A stretch of 51,431 nt of DNA from Byssothecium circinans. Its lineage: Eukaryota; Ascomycota; Dothideomycetes; Pleosporales; Massarinaceae. Under the pieces are notes generated by a model that did not search any database, was not told where the DNA came from, and saw nothing but the letters and a program-made list of their open reading frames with translations. This document shows, in pieces, positions 31,596 through 43,451 of this stretch. The stretch lies in NCBI GenBank assembly GCA_010015675.1, contig ML976980.1, positions 1,451,959-1,503,389 on the forward strand, read 5' to 3'. The position numbers and the translations under genes were made by a program. Position 1 is the stretch's first letter. Each line of letters starts with the position of its first letter.

Positions 31596-33671
31596 ATGGC
31601 CGCTTCGAATACCTCCCTCTCGGCCCTCCTCGCCCAAACCTCCCTAGAAGACCACGCCGATGTCCTCAAAGCTGCCAATGCTGCGATCAAAAAGTCAAAG
31701 ACGGACCTCGATGCCCACCACGCAAGAGTCGTAGCTCTCTTAAAGCTCGACCGGTTCGATGACGCGGCCGACGCCTTCAAGGAGGTGAAGGCATTGCAGG
31801 AGAAGGCGCGGTTCGAATATGCGTATGCGCTATACAAGACGGGAGACGCGGCCAAGGCTGTCGAGATTGCAGAGGCCGAAAGCGCAACTTCGGACCGTGG
31901 AGTGAAGCATGTGCTTGCCCAAGCTGTATGTTGGCGCCAGCATACGGCGACTGGGGGATCTGGCTGATCAGATGTAGGCATACCGCTCGGAGAACTTTGC
32001 GCGCGCCCTGAGCATCTACCGGAACTTAGCCAGCCAGGACGTACAAGACGAGGAATATGACATTCGCATCAATTCGGGGGCGGTGGACGCACAGCTAGAA
32101 TGGTCCGGACAGGGTGAACTTGCACAGAAGAAGAAGCCGGTGCGTGAAGATCTAGAGTTCTTCGAGACGGCGTATAATGCGGCTTGTGGGAGCATAGCGA
32201 GAGGCGAACTGGCACAGGGAGAAATATGCCTGAAGAGGGCGATATCTCTATGCAATGCTTTGGAAGATATTTCGGACGAGGAGAAAGCGGCCGAGATTCT
32301 ACCCATGACGGTGCAGCACATCTACATCCTGACCCAGATGGGCAAGCTTGAGGACGCGGAGAAGCTGGCTGCCACACTCCGGGTTACTGAGTATGCAGTC
32401 CAGTTCTCGTAGCACTACACTTTACTAACAGAAGCAGCATCGAGGAGCTCTCGACACGCTACGTCGCCCAAGTGAACAGCATCGCTGCGTCCGAAGAGCA
32501 CGCCAACCCCTACATCTCCCATCGCCTCTTCCACTCGTCCCCGAAGCCTTCCAAAACCGATCAGCATTTCTCCTTCCAGACCAATCTGATCCAACAAGAT
32601 GCCTACGTAGTGTCCCTCCTGTCTCAGAAAGCTAGTGGTGTCGCCTCATCGACCGAAACAGTCATATCGGCAGCACCTGCACCAAACCTATCTCCAGCTG
32701 TCAACATGGCCGCCGTTCTCAATGCTGCAGCCCACACCAGAGATCCCACGACCTCCAAGACCGCACTGAAAGAGATCCTTCCCCTACTGGAGAAACGTCC
32801 AACAGATGTCGGTCTCATGCTAACAATACTTCACCTCTACGTTCTAACCGGAAACTATGCCGCCGCGACCCAACTTCTCGAGTCTTTCTTCAAACGACTC
32901 TCACAATCCGGCTCCGCAACTGACCTCGACGTGCGCTTTGCGCCCGGGTTAGTAGCCACGCTCGTCTCCCTCTACACCCAACAAGGCCGCCCCGGCGCAT
33001 CCCGCTCCGAACTCGCAAAAGCAGCAGAATACTGGCGTAAACCGCACAAGTCCAAGACAGCAGCCCCCTCAAAAGCCCTCATGGTAGCGGCAGGAACCGC
33101 ACTCCTCGACACGCACAACGTCGAAAACACGACCGCCGCCGGAGAAATCTTCAAAGACCTCTACGAAAAGGACGACGAAGATCGAGCCGCCATCGCAGGC
33201 CTCGTAGCCGCCTTCTCCATCACAGACCCAGAGAACCTAAGCCAAGACCTCATCGCCTACCTCCCCGAGCCCTCGCGCCTCATCTCCGACATCGACGCCG
33301 CAGCCCTAGAAGCCGCCGGCGTGCCCCTCGGCAGCCTCGCCACAACATCTCTCTCGCAACTCACATCATCCGAGTCCCGGAAACGCGCGGCGCCTTCTAA
33401 AGCCGTCCCGTCGAAAGCGAAGAGGATACGCAAAGCGCGCATGCCCAAGGACTTCGACCCGGATAGGAAGATGGATGCGGAGCGCTGGCTTCCGTTGCGC
33501 GATCGCAGTTATTATAGGCCGAAGGGGAGGAAGGGGAAGAAGAGGGCGGAGGGGTTGACGCAGGGTGGAGCTGTGAGCGAGGAGAGGGAAAGGGGGAGTC
33601 CGGCGCCGCAGGTACAGAAGACAGCGGGCGGGGGTGCGGGGAAGAAGAAGAAAGGGAAGGGAAAGTGGTAG
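31596..33671 (+). CDS. SRP72: Signal recognition particle subunit SRP72
   Basis: Three exons, 31596-31925, 31978-32390 and 32438-33671, give 658 aa. SRP72 binds 7SL RNA with SRP68 and helps target secretory proteins to the ER. The N-terminal half is a TPR-like helical solenoid (ALLKLDRFDDAADAFKEVKA, YALYKTGDAAKAVEIAEAE). The C-terminal part has the family's RNA-binding motif, DAERWLPLRDRSYYRPKGRK, followed by a Lys-rich tail (KKKKGKGKW). Length matches known orthologues. The intron in the middle ends CTAACAGAAGCAG, a good example of the local branch-site style. No irregularity is seen. Confidence 0.93.
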
Positions 33672-34101
33672 GGAGGGTATTATCTGAAGCGATCGTGATC
33701 ATGATCGTGATGCTATTGCACCTTGTTCGGATTCGGTGGATGAGGTGTTGGACGTTTGGCATGTCGCTCACTCACTATACAGCATCTATGCTAGTGAGGA
33801 TTCGGCCTCATATTACGAGCGTTGCGATGCAATGCAATGCAATGCTCTCTGCATATCTAGCTGTAGATTAATGCGCAGTACGTAATCTGCCTCATCATCA
33901 AAGGAAAAAGGAAAGAAATGCCGAAATCATAAAATCGTTACTAGTACAGTGGTACTTGATATACTGGAATTTTCCATTTTCATCAGAACGATACTAATAC
34001 AGAAAAGCAAGTGAGCAATCTATAGCCAACGGGAAGTGGTCGTATCTAAAATGCAAGAGCCAGAGCGCGGGAAAAAATAATTCGAAAGGTCGAAGCGCTC
34101 G
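33672..34101. other. Convergent 3' region with a GCAAT repeat
   Basis: Lies between the 3' ends of SRP72 (+) and the MFS gene (-). A pentanucleotide GCAAT run sits at about 33826-33844. AT-rich from 33900. No gene. Confidence 0.4.
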
Positions 34102-36099
34102 CTACGACGCCATCTCCTCATCCCCAACACTCTCTCGCCTCGAGGGCGCACCATCCGGTTCCAGATTCTCAAGATACACTGTTACAAAAAGACATTAGCA
34201 CTGCATCCATCCCACGGCATCAATCCAATCCAATCTTCATGAAGAACCACGGAGGGCCCTTTGTCGAAAGGAAAAAGGGGGGGAAAAGGAAAAAAAAGAA
34301 AAACTCACCATGCGGTCTAACAAACCAACTACACCCAAACGCGACCCCAAACGTAACCGTCAAGCACACAAACACAGTCTGCCGATACGATCCCACCGTC
34401 GCATAATAAATCCCGTTGAAGACGGACGGTCCGATGACTCTGGCGAATGCATGCAACAAGCCTATCGCCCCGAGTAATTGGCCCACCTGATCAGGACGGA
34501 CGTGCTTGGTCAGCGCAGACCCGAGAGTCGGTGACCCGATGCCACCGATCGCGGCGATAGCGCCGGATGCGATGAACAAGTTGCCGTTGCGAGCGAGCGC
34601 GTACCCGAGGAATCCCATCATGTCGAAGAAGACGGCGACACGGATGCTAGAGAGGTCGAAACGGTCGGATCCGGAATGCGGTTGGGATTTCGTACCCTTT
34701 TTACCGCGGAAGATGCGGGTTATTATGGGCAGGCCGACGAGGAGGCACAAGACGCGGCAGCTGTTTACTATGGAGACGAAGCGGCCGGATTCGAGTTCTT
34801 GCCAGTTGAACTCGAGGCGGACGTAGAGGATGATGACGCCCGTGGCACCCATGGCTACGCCGAACATGATGGTGTCTGTCGCGGCGAGGAGGAGCAGATT
34901 CCAGCGCACTGCCGAGCTTGTACCTGGACCTGTTGGCCAGAGGATCTTGAGGGGGGCGAGGAGATTGATGGAGCGGAGTTGGTTGATCCAGTCAGACGCC
35001 GGTCCCAACCTCTCCTGTTCTTCTTTATGTACGCGTCTAGCGGATTCCTGGCGTGCTTTGGAGAGCGACTCTGGGATGACGAAGGCGAGAAAGAGGATGA
35101 AGGTGATGTGGCAGGCCAGTGCCATGTAGAAGATGAGGAGCACGGCTTCCGTCTTGCCAACATATTTTTCGCGCATTTTGATGATGTAGCCGGCTACTAT
35201 GGGCCCGAGGGCTATGCCGGTAAAGAGGCAGGCATGGAAATATCCAAATGCAACATTCCGCTTCTGAGGCGCGGTGCAGTCTGTGGCGTACGAGTGCGCA
35301 AGAGCCATGCCCACGATGAAAGAGCCAGCAAGGCCGTCAATGGCATAACCCACGAGGATCCAGTTCACATGAACGGTTTTTGGATACTTTGCCGCCAAGA
35401 TTGTCAGGAGTTCTCCTATGACGGTGCCGCATGTAGTGATGGCGAGCAGTTTTTTACGCCCGAGTCTGTCTGATAATGCTCCCAATTTAGGGGATGTGAT
35501 GGCGCTGAGTATGCCGGATACCAAGCTACCGTAGAGCAAGAATAAAGATGACCGAGCGGACACAGCGTCGTTTCGGCAGCGATCGGGCTGCTGGCCTGGG
35601 TCGAGGGGACCGCTTATGGGATCGGGGTCTCGCAGCGAGGCGTAGTATTCCTCGCATACGAGGTCCATGATCAGGTTGAGCTTGGGCACTATGATGGCTC
35701 CGAACGCGAGGGTGAACAGAAGGAAAGGCGGAAGGAGCCAGAATATCTGTTCAGGGATTAGATGTGTCTTCATCGCTTCGGGAAAGAGACGGGACGTACA
35801 GAGGGTCTCTTCCACCAGGGCAGCCCTCGAAATTCGGCATAGCCAAACCATTCCTCCTGCTCAGAATCTCCTGTCCCATTGTCTGTACTTCCTTCCTCGT
35901 CGTCGCTCCTCGTGGTGTTGTCCAGCAATGGTGCCGTCTCATCGACCTCCGCATCTATGCTTTCACGCACGCCCGATTTGTTACGTGTCGTTGATGTTCG
36001 ATTGGGTGCCGACGAGGAGCCATTCTGTCGCGTGCGTTCCCGTAACTCTTGTTCAATATCTACATCTTCAGCGAACGGCGACTCGATGGAGGTGGCCAT
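34102..36099 (-). CDS. Major facilitator superfamily transporter (604 aa)
   Basis: Read right to left, exons 35800-36099, 34309-35746 and 34102-34178 join in frame across introns of 53 and 130 nt. The first exon encodes a 100-residue hydrophilic cytosolic tail with acidic patches (DETAPLLD and DDEEG). The second carries the membrane domain, about 12 helices. MFS motif A appears as LGALSDRLGRKKLL between helices 2 and 3. A long central loop separates the two six-helix halves (SLSKARQESARRVHKEEQER). The last exon adds VYLENLEPDGAPSRRES, a polar tail. The sequence most resembles fungal members of the tetracycline-resistance-like proton-antiporter group; the substrate is not known. The second intron contains a long G/A-rich run on the plus strand. 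Confidence 0.85.
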
Positions 36100-37073
36100 G
36101 TTAATGTCGAGCTGTGGTTTGCGGCGGATGCGCGCGGGTGCGGAGATGGCGGGGAGGCCGTGTACTACGACGTGTGAATCGTAAAGGAGTATCCCTTCTA
36201 CAATCGCGGAATCATCTCGAAGTCAAAGTAATTCCTACAGTGCAATCAGTCAGCACTCGAGACCGAACGATTGCACGGAATCGCTAGCCAAAAAGAATGC
36301 GATGACAAGTCCCTATCGGGCCGGGACGTTGCGCTCCTGCGACTTACCAAAACAAAGTCCCCAATCGGAAATAATGGCAACCGAACGAATGCTCTAAAAG
36401 AGGGCGTCGAAGAGGGCGACGATAACGTGAAGCAGGAGGTTCGTTAGCGATCTGCCACGCGGGCGTTTGCGTGGATTTACTCATGACGTCGCCATTCGTC
36501 CCGTCGCAGGTCGAGCTGGAGATTCCCGCGGTTCCGAGATAGATAAGCGATGGGGATAAAAGGCATCATGTGACTTGTCCTTCACCCCAGTCCCCCCCAC
36601 ATTCTTACTTTCTCACTTTGGAGCCCCTCGCATCTATCGCTCAGAACAATTGGACTGATTTCACCTTTTATTTCCTCGCTTTCCTGACCCTATGTCTTCT
36701 CTGCTTACGGAAATCTGCAGGCACCGCATTCCGAGGTTCTCGGCACATAACCTCACCTATCTGGACCAAGCAGGTTTCGTCATCTTGAGAATAGTTCATC
36801 TCTCTTCCTTTCCATTCCTATTCTTACATTCTCATAATCCCCCAATCATCCCTTCGGATAAACTTCTCTGTTGGACAGCTGAGCACCGAGAGCATTGGGA
36901 GACTATATAGCCGAGTGGCTGACGCTAGACCAGATGAGGCTGGAGAGAACAGTCGAGAACCGTTCAGTACCGTATCCGACATTCTCTCCTATGAAGCCGT
37001 CATATGGCCATGCCATACCACGTGTAAATTGTAAATGCAGGTGCAAAAAGTATCCATCTTGCTGTCGGCATCG

Positions 37074-37092
37074 GCATCGGCATCAGCGTCAG
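37074..37092. repeat. GGCATC hexamer microsatellite
   Basis: Three copies of the 6-base unit GGCATC lie in the intergenic region, ending in a degenerate copy. Confidence 0.7.
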
Positions 37093-37459
37093 TAGCACGC
37101 TGACAAAGCTGACAAAGCCATGAGACGCCACGTGCAATTAGGCGCCTATGCGCGGAACTCCACCATTTACACTTCTGTTTTAAGCCCCTCAACATCCAAC
37201 TTTTATCCTTTTCCTTCGTAGCTCGTAAAGATGAGAGACCGACGTCCACCTTACTCGGGGAGATGTGGCGCCGACGGATACATGTTCCTTGTTTTGTTGG
37301 TCAAGAGGGTACGCGGAATAGGTTGAGTACGGGCTGGCAATTAATGTAAGTGCATTGATTGATTATTCAGGAATCGGAGGCTCGGTACGCGAGTATGCAG
37401 GTCCTGTGTGTATGTCAGCAAGTAGCATACAGTAGGACAACGGAAGCTTCGGAGGAGGG

Positions 37460-37467
37460 TATATAAG
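37460..37467 (+). promoter_or_regulatory. TATA box of the NmrA-like gene
   Basis: TATATAAG, 129 bp before the ATG at 37589, with an A/C-rich leader (AAAAAACAACCAACC) directly before the start. This is a strong TATA-type promoter, common for inducible fungal genes. Confidence 0.65.
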
Positions 37468-37588
37468 AGTGGCAAGAGGAAGCTGGGAGTGGAGAATAAA
37501 AGAAAGCAACAGCTTCAACTTCGATATCTCGACTACAGCAACGCCATCGAATTCACTACATAACCTCAGCAAAAAACAACCAACCAAA

Positions 37589-38819
37589 ATGTCTGAAACG
37601 AAGACCATCGCTGTCGTAGGCGCAACAGGGAACCAGGCGAGTCTTTCAAACTTTCTTTATCCCCCTTCATTCCACACAATGCGTATCTGAGTGCCAGTCA
37701 CCACAAACAACCCTCTTCTTAAAAAATTAAAAAAGCATCCACCGTCTCACCAAACCCATCACAACCTCAACCCACTAACACTGTCCCAGGGCGGTTCCGT
37801 AGCCACTCTCTTCTCCACGCTCCCCGACTGGCACGTCGTCGGCCTAACCCGCGACCCATCAAAGCAACCAAAGACTGAAGGCGTCTCCTTCGTCGCCGCC
37901 GACCTCAACACGCCCTCCACCCTCAAAGCCGCCTTCGCCAACGCCAACGTAATCTTCAGCACGACGGATTTCTGGCAGCACATGGGCTCTGCCTCGGCCC
38001 TCACGGAATCCCAGTCCCGCGGCGTGACCGTCAACGACATCGCCTACGAGCGTGAAATCCAGCAGGGGAAAAACATCGTCGACGCCGCCGCCTCCACTGT
38101 CGCCACCCTCGACCGCTTCATCATGAGCACTTTGTCCGATGCGCGCGGATGGAGCAAGGGCGCCGTGACGTTCAATCTGCACTTCGACGCAAAGTGGAAG
38201 GTCGTCGAGTATGTTAAGGCGACGTACCCTGAACTCTGGGCGAAGACGAGTCTGCTGCAATTGGGGCTTTATGCATCGAATTGGAAGATTCCGGGAGGGT
38301 TGGGGGTGCCGAAGAAGGTGGAAGGCGGGGGATATGTGTTGGGGATGCCGATGGGTGGGGAGAAGAAGTTTCCTATTGTGGATCCTGTGGCTGATACTGG
38401 TATGTCTCGTCTTCTTTCCCTTCCCCCTTATATTCCATAAATCTGGGATGACTACGTGGTTTACTAAATCATCACTACCAGGCAACTTCACAAAAGCCCT
38501 CCTCTCCCTCCCCCCAAACACCCACCTCGTAGGCGCCGGCTCCCTCATCTCCTGGACCGACTACGCTGCCATCTGGGCCAAGATAAACAACGTCTCCGTA
38601 TCTTTTGCGCCGTTCCCCGGCGCCGTGCTGGAGCAGAACATGGGCACTGCGGGCAAGGAGTTGGCCGATATGTTCCGGTATATGGATGAGTTTGGGTATG
38701 ATGGCGGCGACCCGAGTGTGGTTTATCCGTGGGAGGTCAAGGAGAAGTTTGGCGTAGATGTCAAGTATACGACTATCGAGGAGTATTTGGCGAAGCAGGA
38801 TTGGTCGGCTTATTTGTGA
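37589..38819 (+). CDS. NmrA-like NAD(P)-binding protein
   Basis: Three exons, 37589-37636, 37790-38399 and 38482-38819, give 331 aa. The first intron is GC-AG (donor CAG|GCGAGT), 153 nt, and lies inside the Rossmann motif, which becomes VVGATGNQGG after joining. The fold is an atypical short-chain dehydrogenase of the NmrA type, which senses NAD(P) redox state or has lost catalysis. STTDFWQHMGS, NIVDAAAST and FIMSTLSDA are typical family segments; no classical YxxxK catalytic pair is obvious. NmrA itself restrains nitrogen-gene activator AreA, but most paralogues, probably including this one, have other or unknown roles. The TATA promoter suggests regulated expression. Confidence 0.86.
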
Positions 38820-39246
38820 GGGGTTGCTTGGGTGGGTGGGGAGTTGTGGTATCGAGTGTGAACAAGGCGTGGTCATCGAGATTTTTGATATTATGGAAAC
38901 GAGTGGCTGGATTTTAAGAGTGAGCTGAGCGCCACGTTATTATGGTATATATAAGCAATTTTAGAGTCCGTCACATCACCCGACCTGCGTATATAGAAGC
39001 CTACGATTCATGATGACAAGGTGTTGTACATTTTGTAGCTAGCTCAAATCTCTACCCTCCTTGAGCATACGATGAATTGCTTCGAAATGAGATTGAAAGC
39101 TGTAGTTCCGTTCTCATGCATACTTTTGCCTAAGGTCTGACGTGAACAATCTCGCAATCTAGATTCTAGAAAGACCACGGTCCAATCCATGGCGAGGAGT
39201 GCCTCTGGTATAAAACGCCAACCCAAAACGCCGTCGCTATGCAAAA
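38820..39246. other. Convergent 3' region
   Basis: Between the 3' ends of the NmrA-like gene (+) and TFIIE alpha (-). AT-rich near 38930-38960. No gene. Confidence 0.4.
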
Positions 39247-40533
39247 TTAAACATCAACGAATTCATCCTCATCACTCTCGTCCCCACCATCGCCGGTGGA
39301 TATGGCAGGTGTTGCTACGTTCGGGGGTGTTGGCGCGGCAGAAGAGTCCAGCTTGGTACGTTTCGCGTCGGGCAGCAAGCTCGGCGTGCCCACAGCAACG
39401 TCCTCAAACTCGTCCTCCTCTTCCTCTTCATCCTCGTATTCCTCTGCTGCCGCTGCCTCCTCTTCCCTCTTGCGCTCGGCATCCATTTGAGCGAAGATGT
39501 CATCCATATTTCGCTGAGCACTAGGTTTCGTCTCAACTGTCTCCGTCTTGATAGTAGGCGTGTCGATCCCATTTGTGTTAGTTGTCCCAGCCTGTGCAGT
39601 GGCTTCGTTCGTCTTGCCGACCGTGGACTTGGTATGCCACTCGGGTAACGCGTTCTGCAGAGCTATCTTCTCCTGGCGTGCTTTTTCCGCGGCGTGCGCA
39701 GCTTCGTTGTATTCGGACGTGCTGGCAATCTCGATCTGAATCTGCTCGACCACATTGTTTGTACCTTTGACCGCAGTTGGCTTGACTATTGATTCTTCAG
39801 CGACCTCATGTCTAGCGCCGGGATTAAGCTCCTTGTCTCGGGGTAGCTCAATGGCGGCGTCGAGAGCATCTTTGCCTTCGACGGCTGGTATGTTCACTTG
39901 ATCGATCTGCTGCATCAGTTTGACGATTGGGCCGAACAGCTTGTTGAACTTGGCAGGAGTGTCATCCGAGTCGGCTGCGTCGGCCTCGTCGTTGGTGATC
40001 TCGGTGAGGGGGTACTCGCACTTCTTGCACAGGAAGCCGCTGTCTCGACCGAGATCATCGACCAGATCCATGACGTCCATGGTGGTCCACTGGGACTTGC
40101 AACGCTTGCATGCGTACTCCATCTTCTCCGTCGTGGGCTTCGCGTCCCTCTTTATCCGCTCATCGATCTTGTGGATCTTGTACTTTACGGCGTCGATGGC
40201 ATGGCGGTAGTCGATATAGTAGTATTCACGGTTGATGGACTTCATGGCACCTTCGCGCGTCTCCTGGCGGGAGAAGACTGACACGAGGCCGCCCTCTTTG
40301 AGCTTGCCGCATATCTTACCGACGCCTTTGGTGTTTTTGCCCGCATCGAGCACGAGGACCAGGTCGGATAGCGAAAGCCTATGTTGTTGTTAGCGATACA
40401 CAACAGCGCGGGAATCGCATTAAGCCTACGCTACATGGTAGACCAGAGCGTCGACGACGACGATGTGGTCGGTCTCGTAGAACATGCGCACCACGGTCCT
40501 CACAAACGTCTTTGCGAGCTGGAGCGGATCCAT
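39247..40533 (-). CDS. TFA1: Transcription initiation factor IIE, alpha subunit
   Basis: Read right to left, exon 1 is 40430-40533 and exon 2 is 39247-40378. The 51-nt intron uses donor GC|GTAGGC and acceptor ATAG|G, giving YHVALSLSDLVLVLD in frame; the nearer GT at CAT|GTAGCG would break the frame. Total 411 aa. TFIIE alpha recruits TFIIH to the RNA polymerase II preinitiation complex. A winged-helix domain starts the protein (IVVVDALVYH ... KICGKLKEGGLVSVF). A C4 zinc ribbon follows (YACKRCKSQW ... FLCKKCEYPL). The C-terminus is acidic with long Glu/Asp runs (EEYEDEEEEEDEFEDV) and ends DESDEDEFVDV, as in orthologues. It shares a 289-bp divergent promoter with PUS1. Confidence 0.93.
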
Positions 40534-40822
40534 GGCGCTTTACACAGGATAGGACTCGCTTTCCGTAGTAATAGTGCGCGCGGAGCTCCGGATCCGCCGG
40601 GGTTGAGCGAGTGTCCACAGCGTTGACAGTGTTGACTATGAAGGGGAGCACTCGAGAGTGTCGAAGTCGAGGCTTTGAATGCGGAAGCGACAATGAAGTC
40701 GAACCATGTCCGAGCGTCCCTGCCGCGCCAAGCCCTGCCGCTTCCCCAAAAATTCAGTTCCGCCCGCCTACCCCACACAAGCTCGACCTTGACACCCGCA
40801 CACCTATGCCCGTTTGCTCGCC
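40534..40822. promoter_or_regulatory. Bidirectional promoter of TFA1 and PUS1
   Basis: The two ATGs are only 289 bp apart and point away from each other, so both promoters must share this interval. No TATA box is evident. Confidence 0.65.
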
Positions 40823-42808
40823 ATGGAGCAAGCTTCTGAGAAGCCCACTCCGCCAATGGCATCGAGTAACTCCCCGAATCGCTCGCGGAATCGTTCCCGC
40901 GACCGCTCGCCAAATCACGACAGGAAGCGCAGGCGAGGCGACGGTGACTACCGCAGAGGAGGCGGTCGGGGCAGGAATGGCAGGGGAAACCTTCAGCACG
41001 GCAGCCATTCGCACAAGAAGAGAAATATGGGGCGTAACGAGCACTTGTAGGTTGCCGTCGAACCGCATATGCGCTTCTCTAACTAAGCAGCCGCGAGCAA
41101 CTAGATCGACGGAGCCGCAATGAGGAACAGCAAGCGAAGAACAAGCAAAAGGCAGACCAGAGCGACCAGTCTATTCTGCCGTCAGCATTCCCCGCCGAAG
41201 AGGTCGAGGCGGAAGAGCGCCGTCCGAAACGCAAAGTCGCCGTGATGCTGGCCTACTCGGGCACAGGCTACAAGGGCATGCAGATCGACAACAAGCAAAA
41301 GACGATTGAGGGAGATCTATTCAAAGCCTTCATCGAGGCGGGCGCAATATCGAAAGCCAATGCCGACGATCCCAAGAAGTCATCGCTTGTACGATGCGCC
41401 AGGACGGACAAGGGCGTGCATGCCGCGGGGAACGTCATCTCTCTCAAGATGATCATCGAGGATGAGGATATTGTCGAGAAAATCAACAGCCATCTATCGC
41501 CGCAGATTCGGATATGGGGCATCCAGCGGACGACCGGATCTTTCAGCTGCTACCAGGCTTGTGACTCCCGATGGTACGAATACCTGATCCCGACGCACTC
41601 GTTCCTTCCGCCGCATCCATCAAGTTTTATGGGCAAGAAGCTGGAAGAATATGCAGCGAGCGAGAATGATCTGGAAGGGTATCGGCAACGTCAGGCAGAG
41701 GTGGCCGACTTCTGGCCGGAAATTGAAGAGAAGCACATCAAACCAATTCTGGATGCTATGGACGACTCAATACGACCGCTCGTGTTGGAAGCACTATACA
41801 ATGTCGAAGCTACTGATGCGTCGGAGGGTGATCCTTTGATAGATGCTGCAATTGACGTCAAGGATAAGAAGCCTCCAGCACCCACTGCTGATGATATGTC
41901 TAAGACCGACAAGCCCAATGAACCGACGGATGCCGAAGTGAAAGAGGCAGTGGAAAATGTTCAGAAACAGGAACCTGAGGTTATTCTCGACGACCAGACT
42001 GATGGCTCCGTAGCCCTGCCTGACTCAGTAGTGAATAAACCTGCACTGGAGACCGCCATCAAAGACCTCAAGAAGGCCTACATGGACGCAAAAAAGGCAT
42101 ATCGTATCTCACCACAGCGACAGGCCCGAGTCCAGGCCGCTTTGGATAGATACGTCGGCACCCACATGTACCACAACTACACAATTCAAAAGAAGTTCTC
42201 TGATCGCTCCGCCCAACGCTTCATCAAGTCGTTCAAAGTCGCCGACAAACCCATCATTATCAACAACACCGAGTGGCTATCTCTCAAAGTACACGGCCAA
42301 AGCTTTATGATGCATCAAATTCGCAAAATGGTCGGTATGGCTGCGCTCACGGTGCGTTGCGGAACCAATCCCGAGATCATGGACAAGTCCTTCACCAATG
42401 TTACTGTACGGATACCAAAAGTGCCTGGTCTGGGACTGCTTCTTGAGCGGCCGGTCTTCAAATCATATAACGAGAAGCAGGCCAAACAGAGCGGCAGAGA
42501 AGATATTGACTTTTCCAAGTATGACAAGGAAATCGAGGAGTTCAAGGAGCGTGAGATCTACCAGCGCATCTTCAGAGAAGAAGCGCAGGGCAACCAGTAA
42601 GTGGTAATAATTCTATATTTACAATCAAGAACTAATGTGGTGCAGATTCAACGCTTTCTTCACTCATCTCGACAACTACAAGGACCCGACCTTCCTTTAC
42701 TTGACCTCTGGCGGCCTCGCTGCAACGAAGAAGAAGCTGGACAGCAAGTCGATGCAGGCAAAATGGGAGGATTCGGACGACGAGAACGCCTCCGGTGGTG
42801 AAGGATGA
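40823..42808 (+). CDS. PUS1: tRNA pseudouridine synthase Pus1
   Basis: Three exons, 40823-41046, 41091-42596 and 42646-42808, give 630 aa. The enzyme converts uridines at several tRNA positions (and some in snRNA and mRNA) to pseudouridine. The N-terminus is a basic Arg/Ser-rich tail suited for nuclear import and RNA binding (RSRNRSRDRSPNHDRKRRR). The catalytic TruA-like domain begins at VAVMLAYSGTGYKGMQ. The nucleophile is Asp181 in RCARTDKGVHAAG. A long charged insertion (about residues 320-405) precedes GTHMYHNYTIQKK, and SFMMHQIRKMVGMA forms the last catalytic block. At 630 aa it is longer than yeast Pus1 (544 aa), mostly because of the tail and insertion. Confidence 0.94.
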
Positions 42809-43451
42809 GGTTTTGGTCTCGCGTACGATATCCACCGGTCAGCCTAAATCCCGTTAATGGGTGTCTATTGGTGGGCACGCGGTGACGCAACAAGAACATC
42901 CAAAGGGAACCTAGAATAACGCGCGAAGTCTATGAGAATTGTTGATAGAGATTTGCTGTGTTGGCCAACCGTAGAATCGTACGCAAGTTTCAACATGCAA
43001 AATCATTCAGATTACTAGGATCTATCTTCATTCAAGCTATGCGTCCAGGGCAATACACTTTTGGTAGCTCGGACGAAAGTGAATTGTGAAGGATCCGATG
43101 GTGACGACAAGCAAACATTGAATCAAGCTACCCGTAGAAAGTCAGCAACAGTCAGCAACGCTAGCGCGTTTTCGGCAACCGACGTCATGTCTACGCTGGA
43201 ACTTCCGAAGTTCCGAGACAAAAAGCCAACAAGAACAGCCGCGATAAGATACTTCAACCACTCCCAAAGTCTTCTACTATAGCCTTCCTCAATTTCCTTG
43301 TCTCTAGGATTTAGTTGATACCCTTTTCTTTCCAATTGACTCTTTTTTCGAAGCTTGAAGCTTGACGCGACGTCCGACAACACGCGGCCCATTCTCTCAC
43401 ATATTCCAATTAATAAAAAATCACCGTGATTGGAACATCAGATAACGCAAC
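42809..43451. other. Intergenic region PUS1-PIC2
   Basis: Holds the PUS1 3' flank and the PIC2 promoter. Frames at 43061-43282 (+) and 43123-43392 (-) overlap each other and are unsupported. AT-rich near 43405-43430. Confidence 0.4.

Larger units (their letters stand above)
36100..37588. other. Divergent promoter region between the MFS gene and the NmrA-like gene
   Basis: About 1.5 kb with no coding support; plus-strand frames near 36570-37095 are short and ordinary. It contains a GGCATC-type hexamer repeat near 37075-37092 and repeated GCTGACAAA units just after it (37098-37116), plus a TATA box listed separately. Confidence 0.45.

Noticed and set aside
34676..35473. 265-codon plus-strand frame of acidic composition
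   Set aside because: Antisense shadow of the MFS transporter membrane exon.
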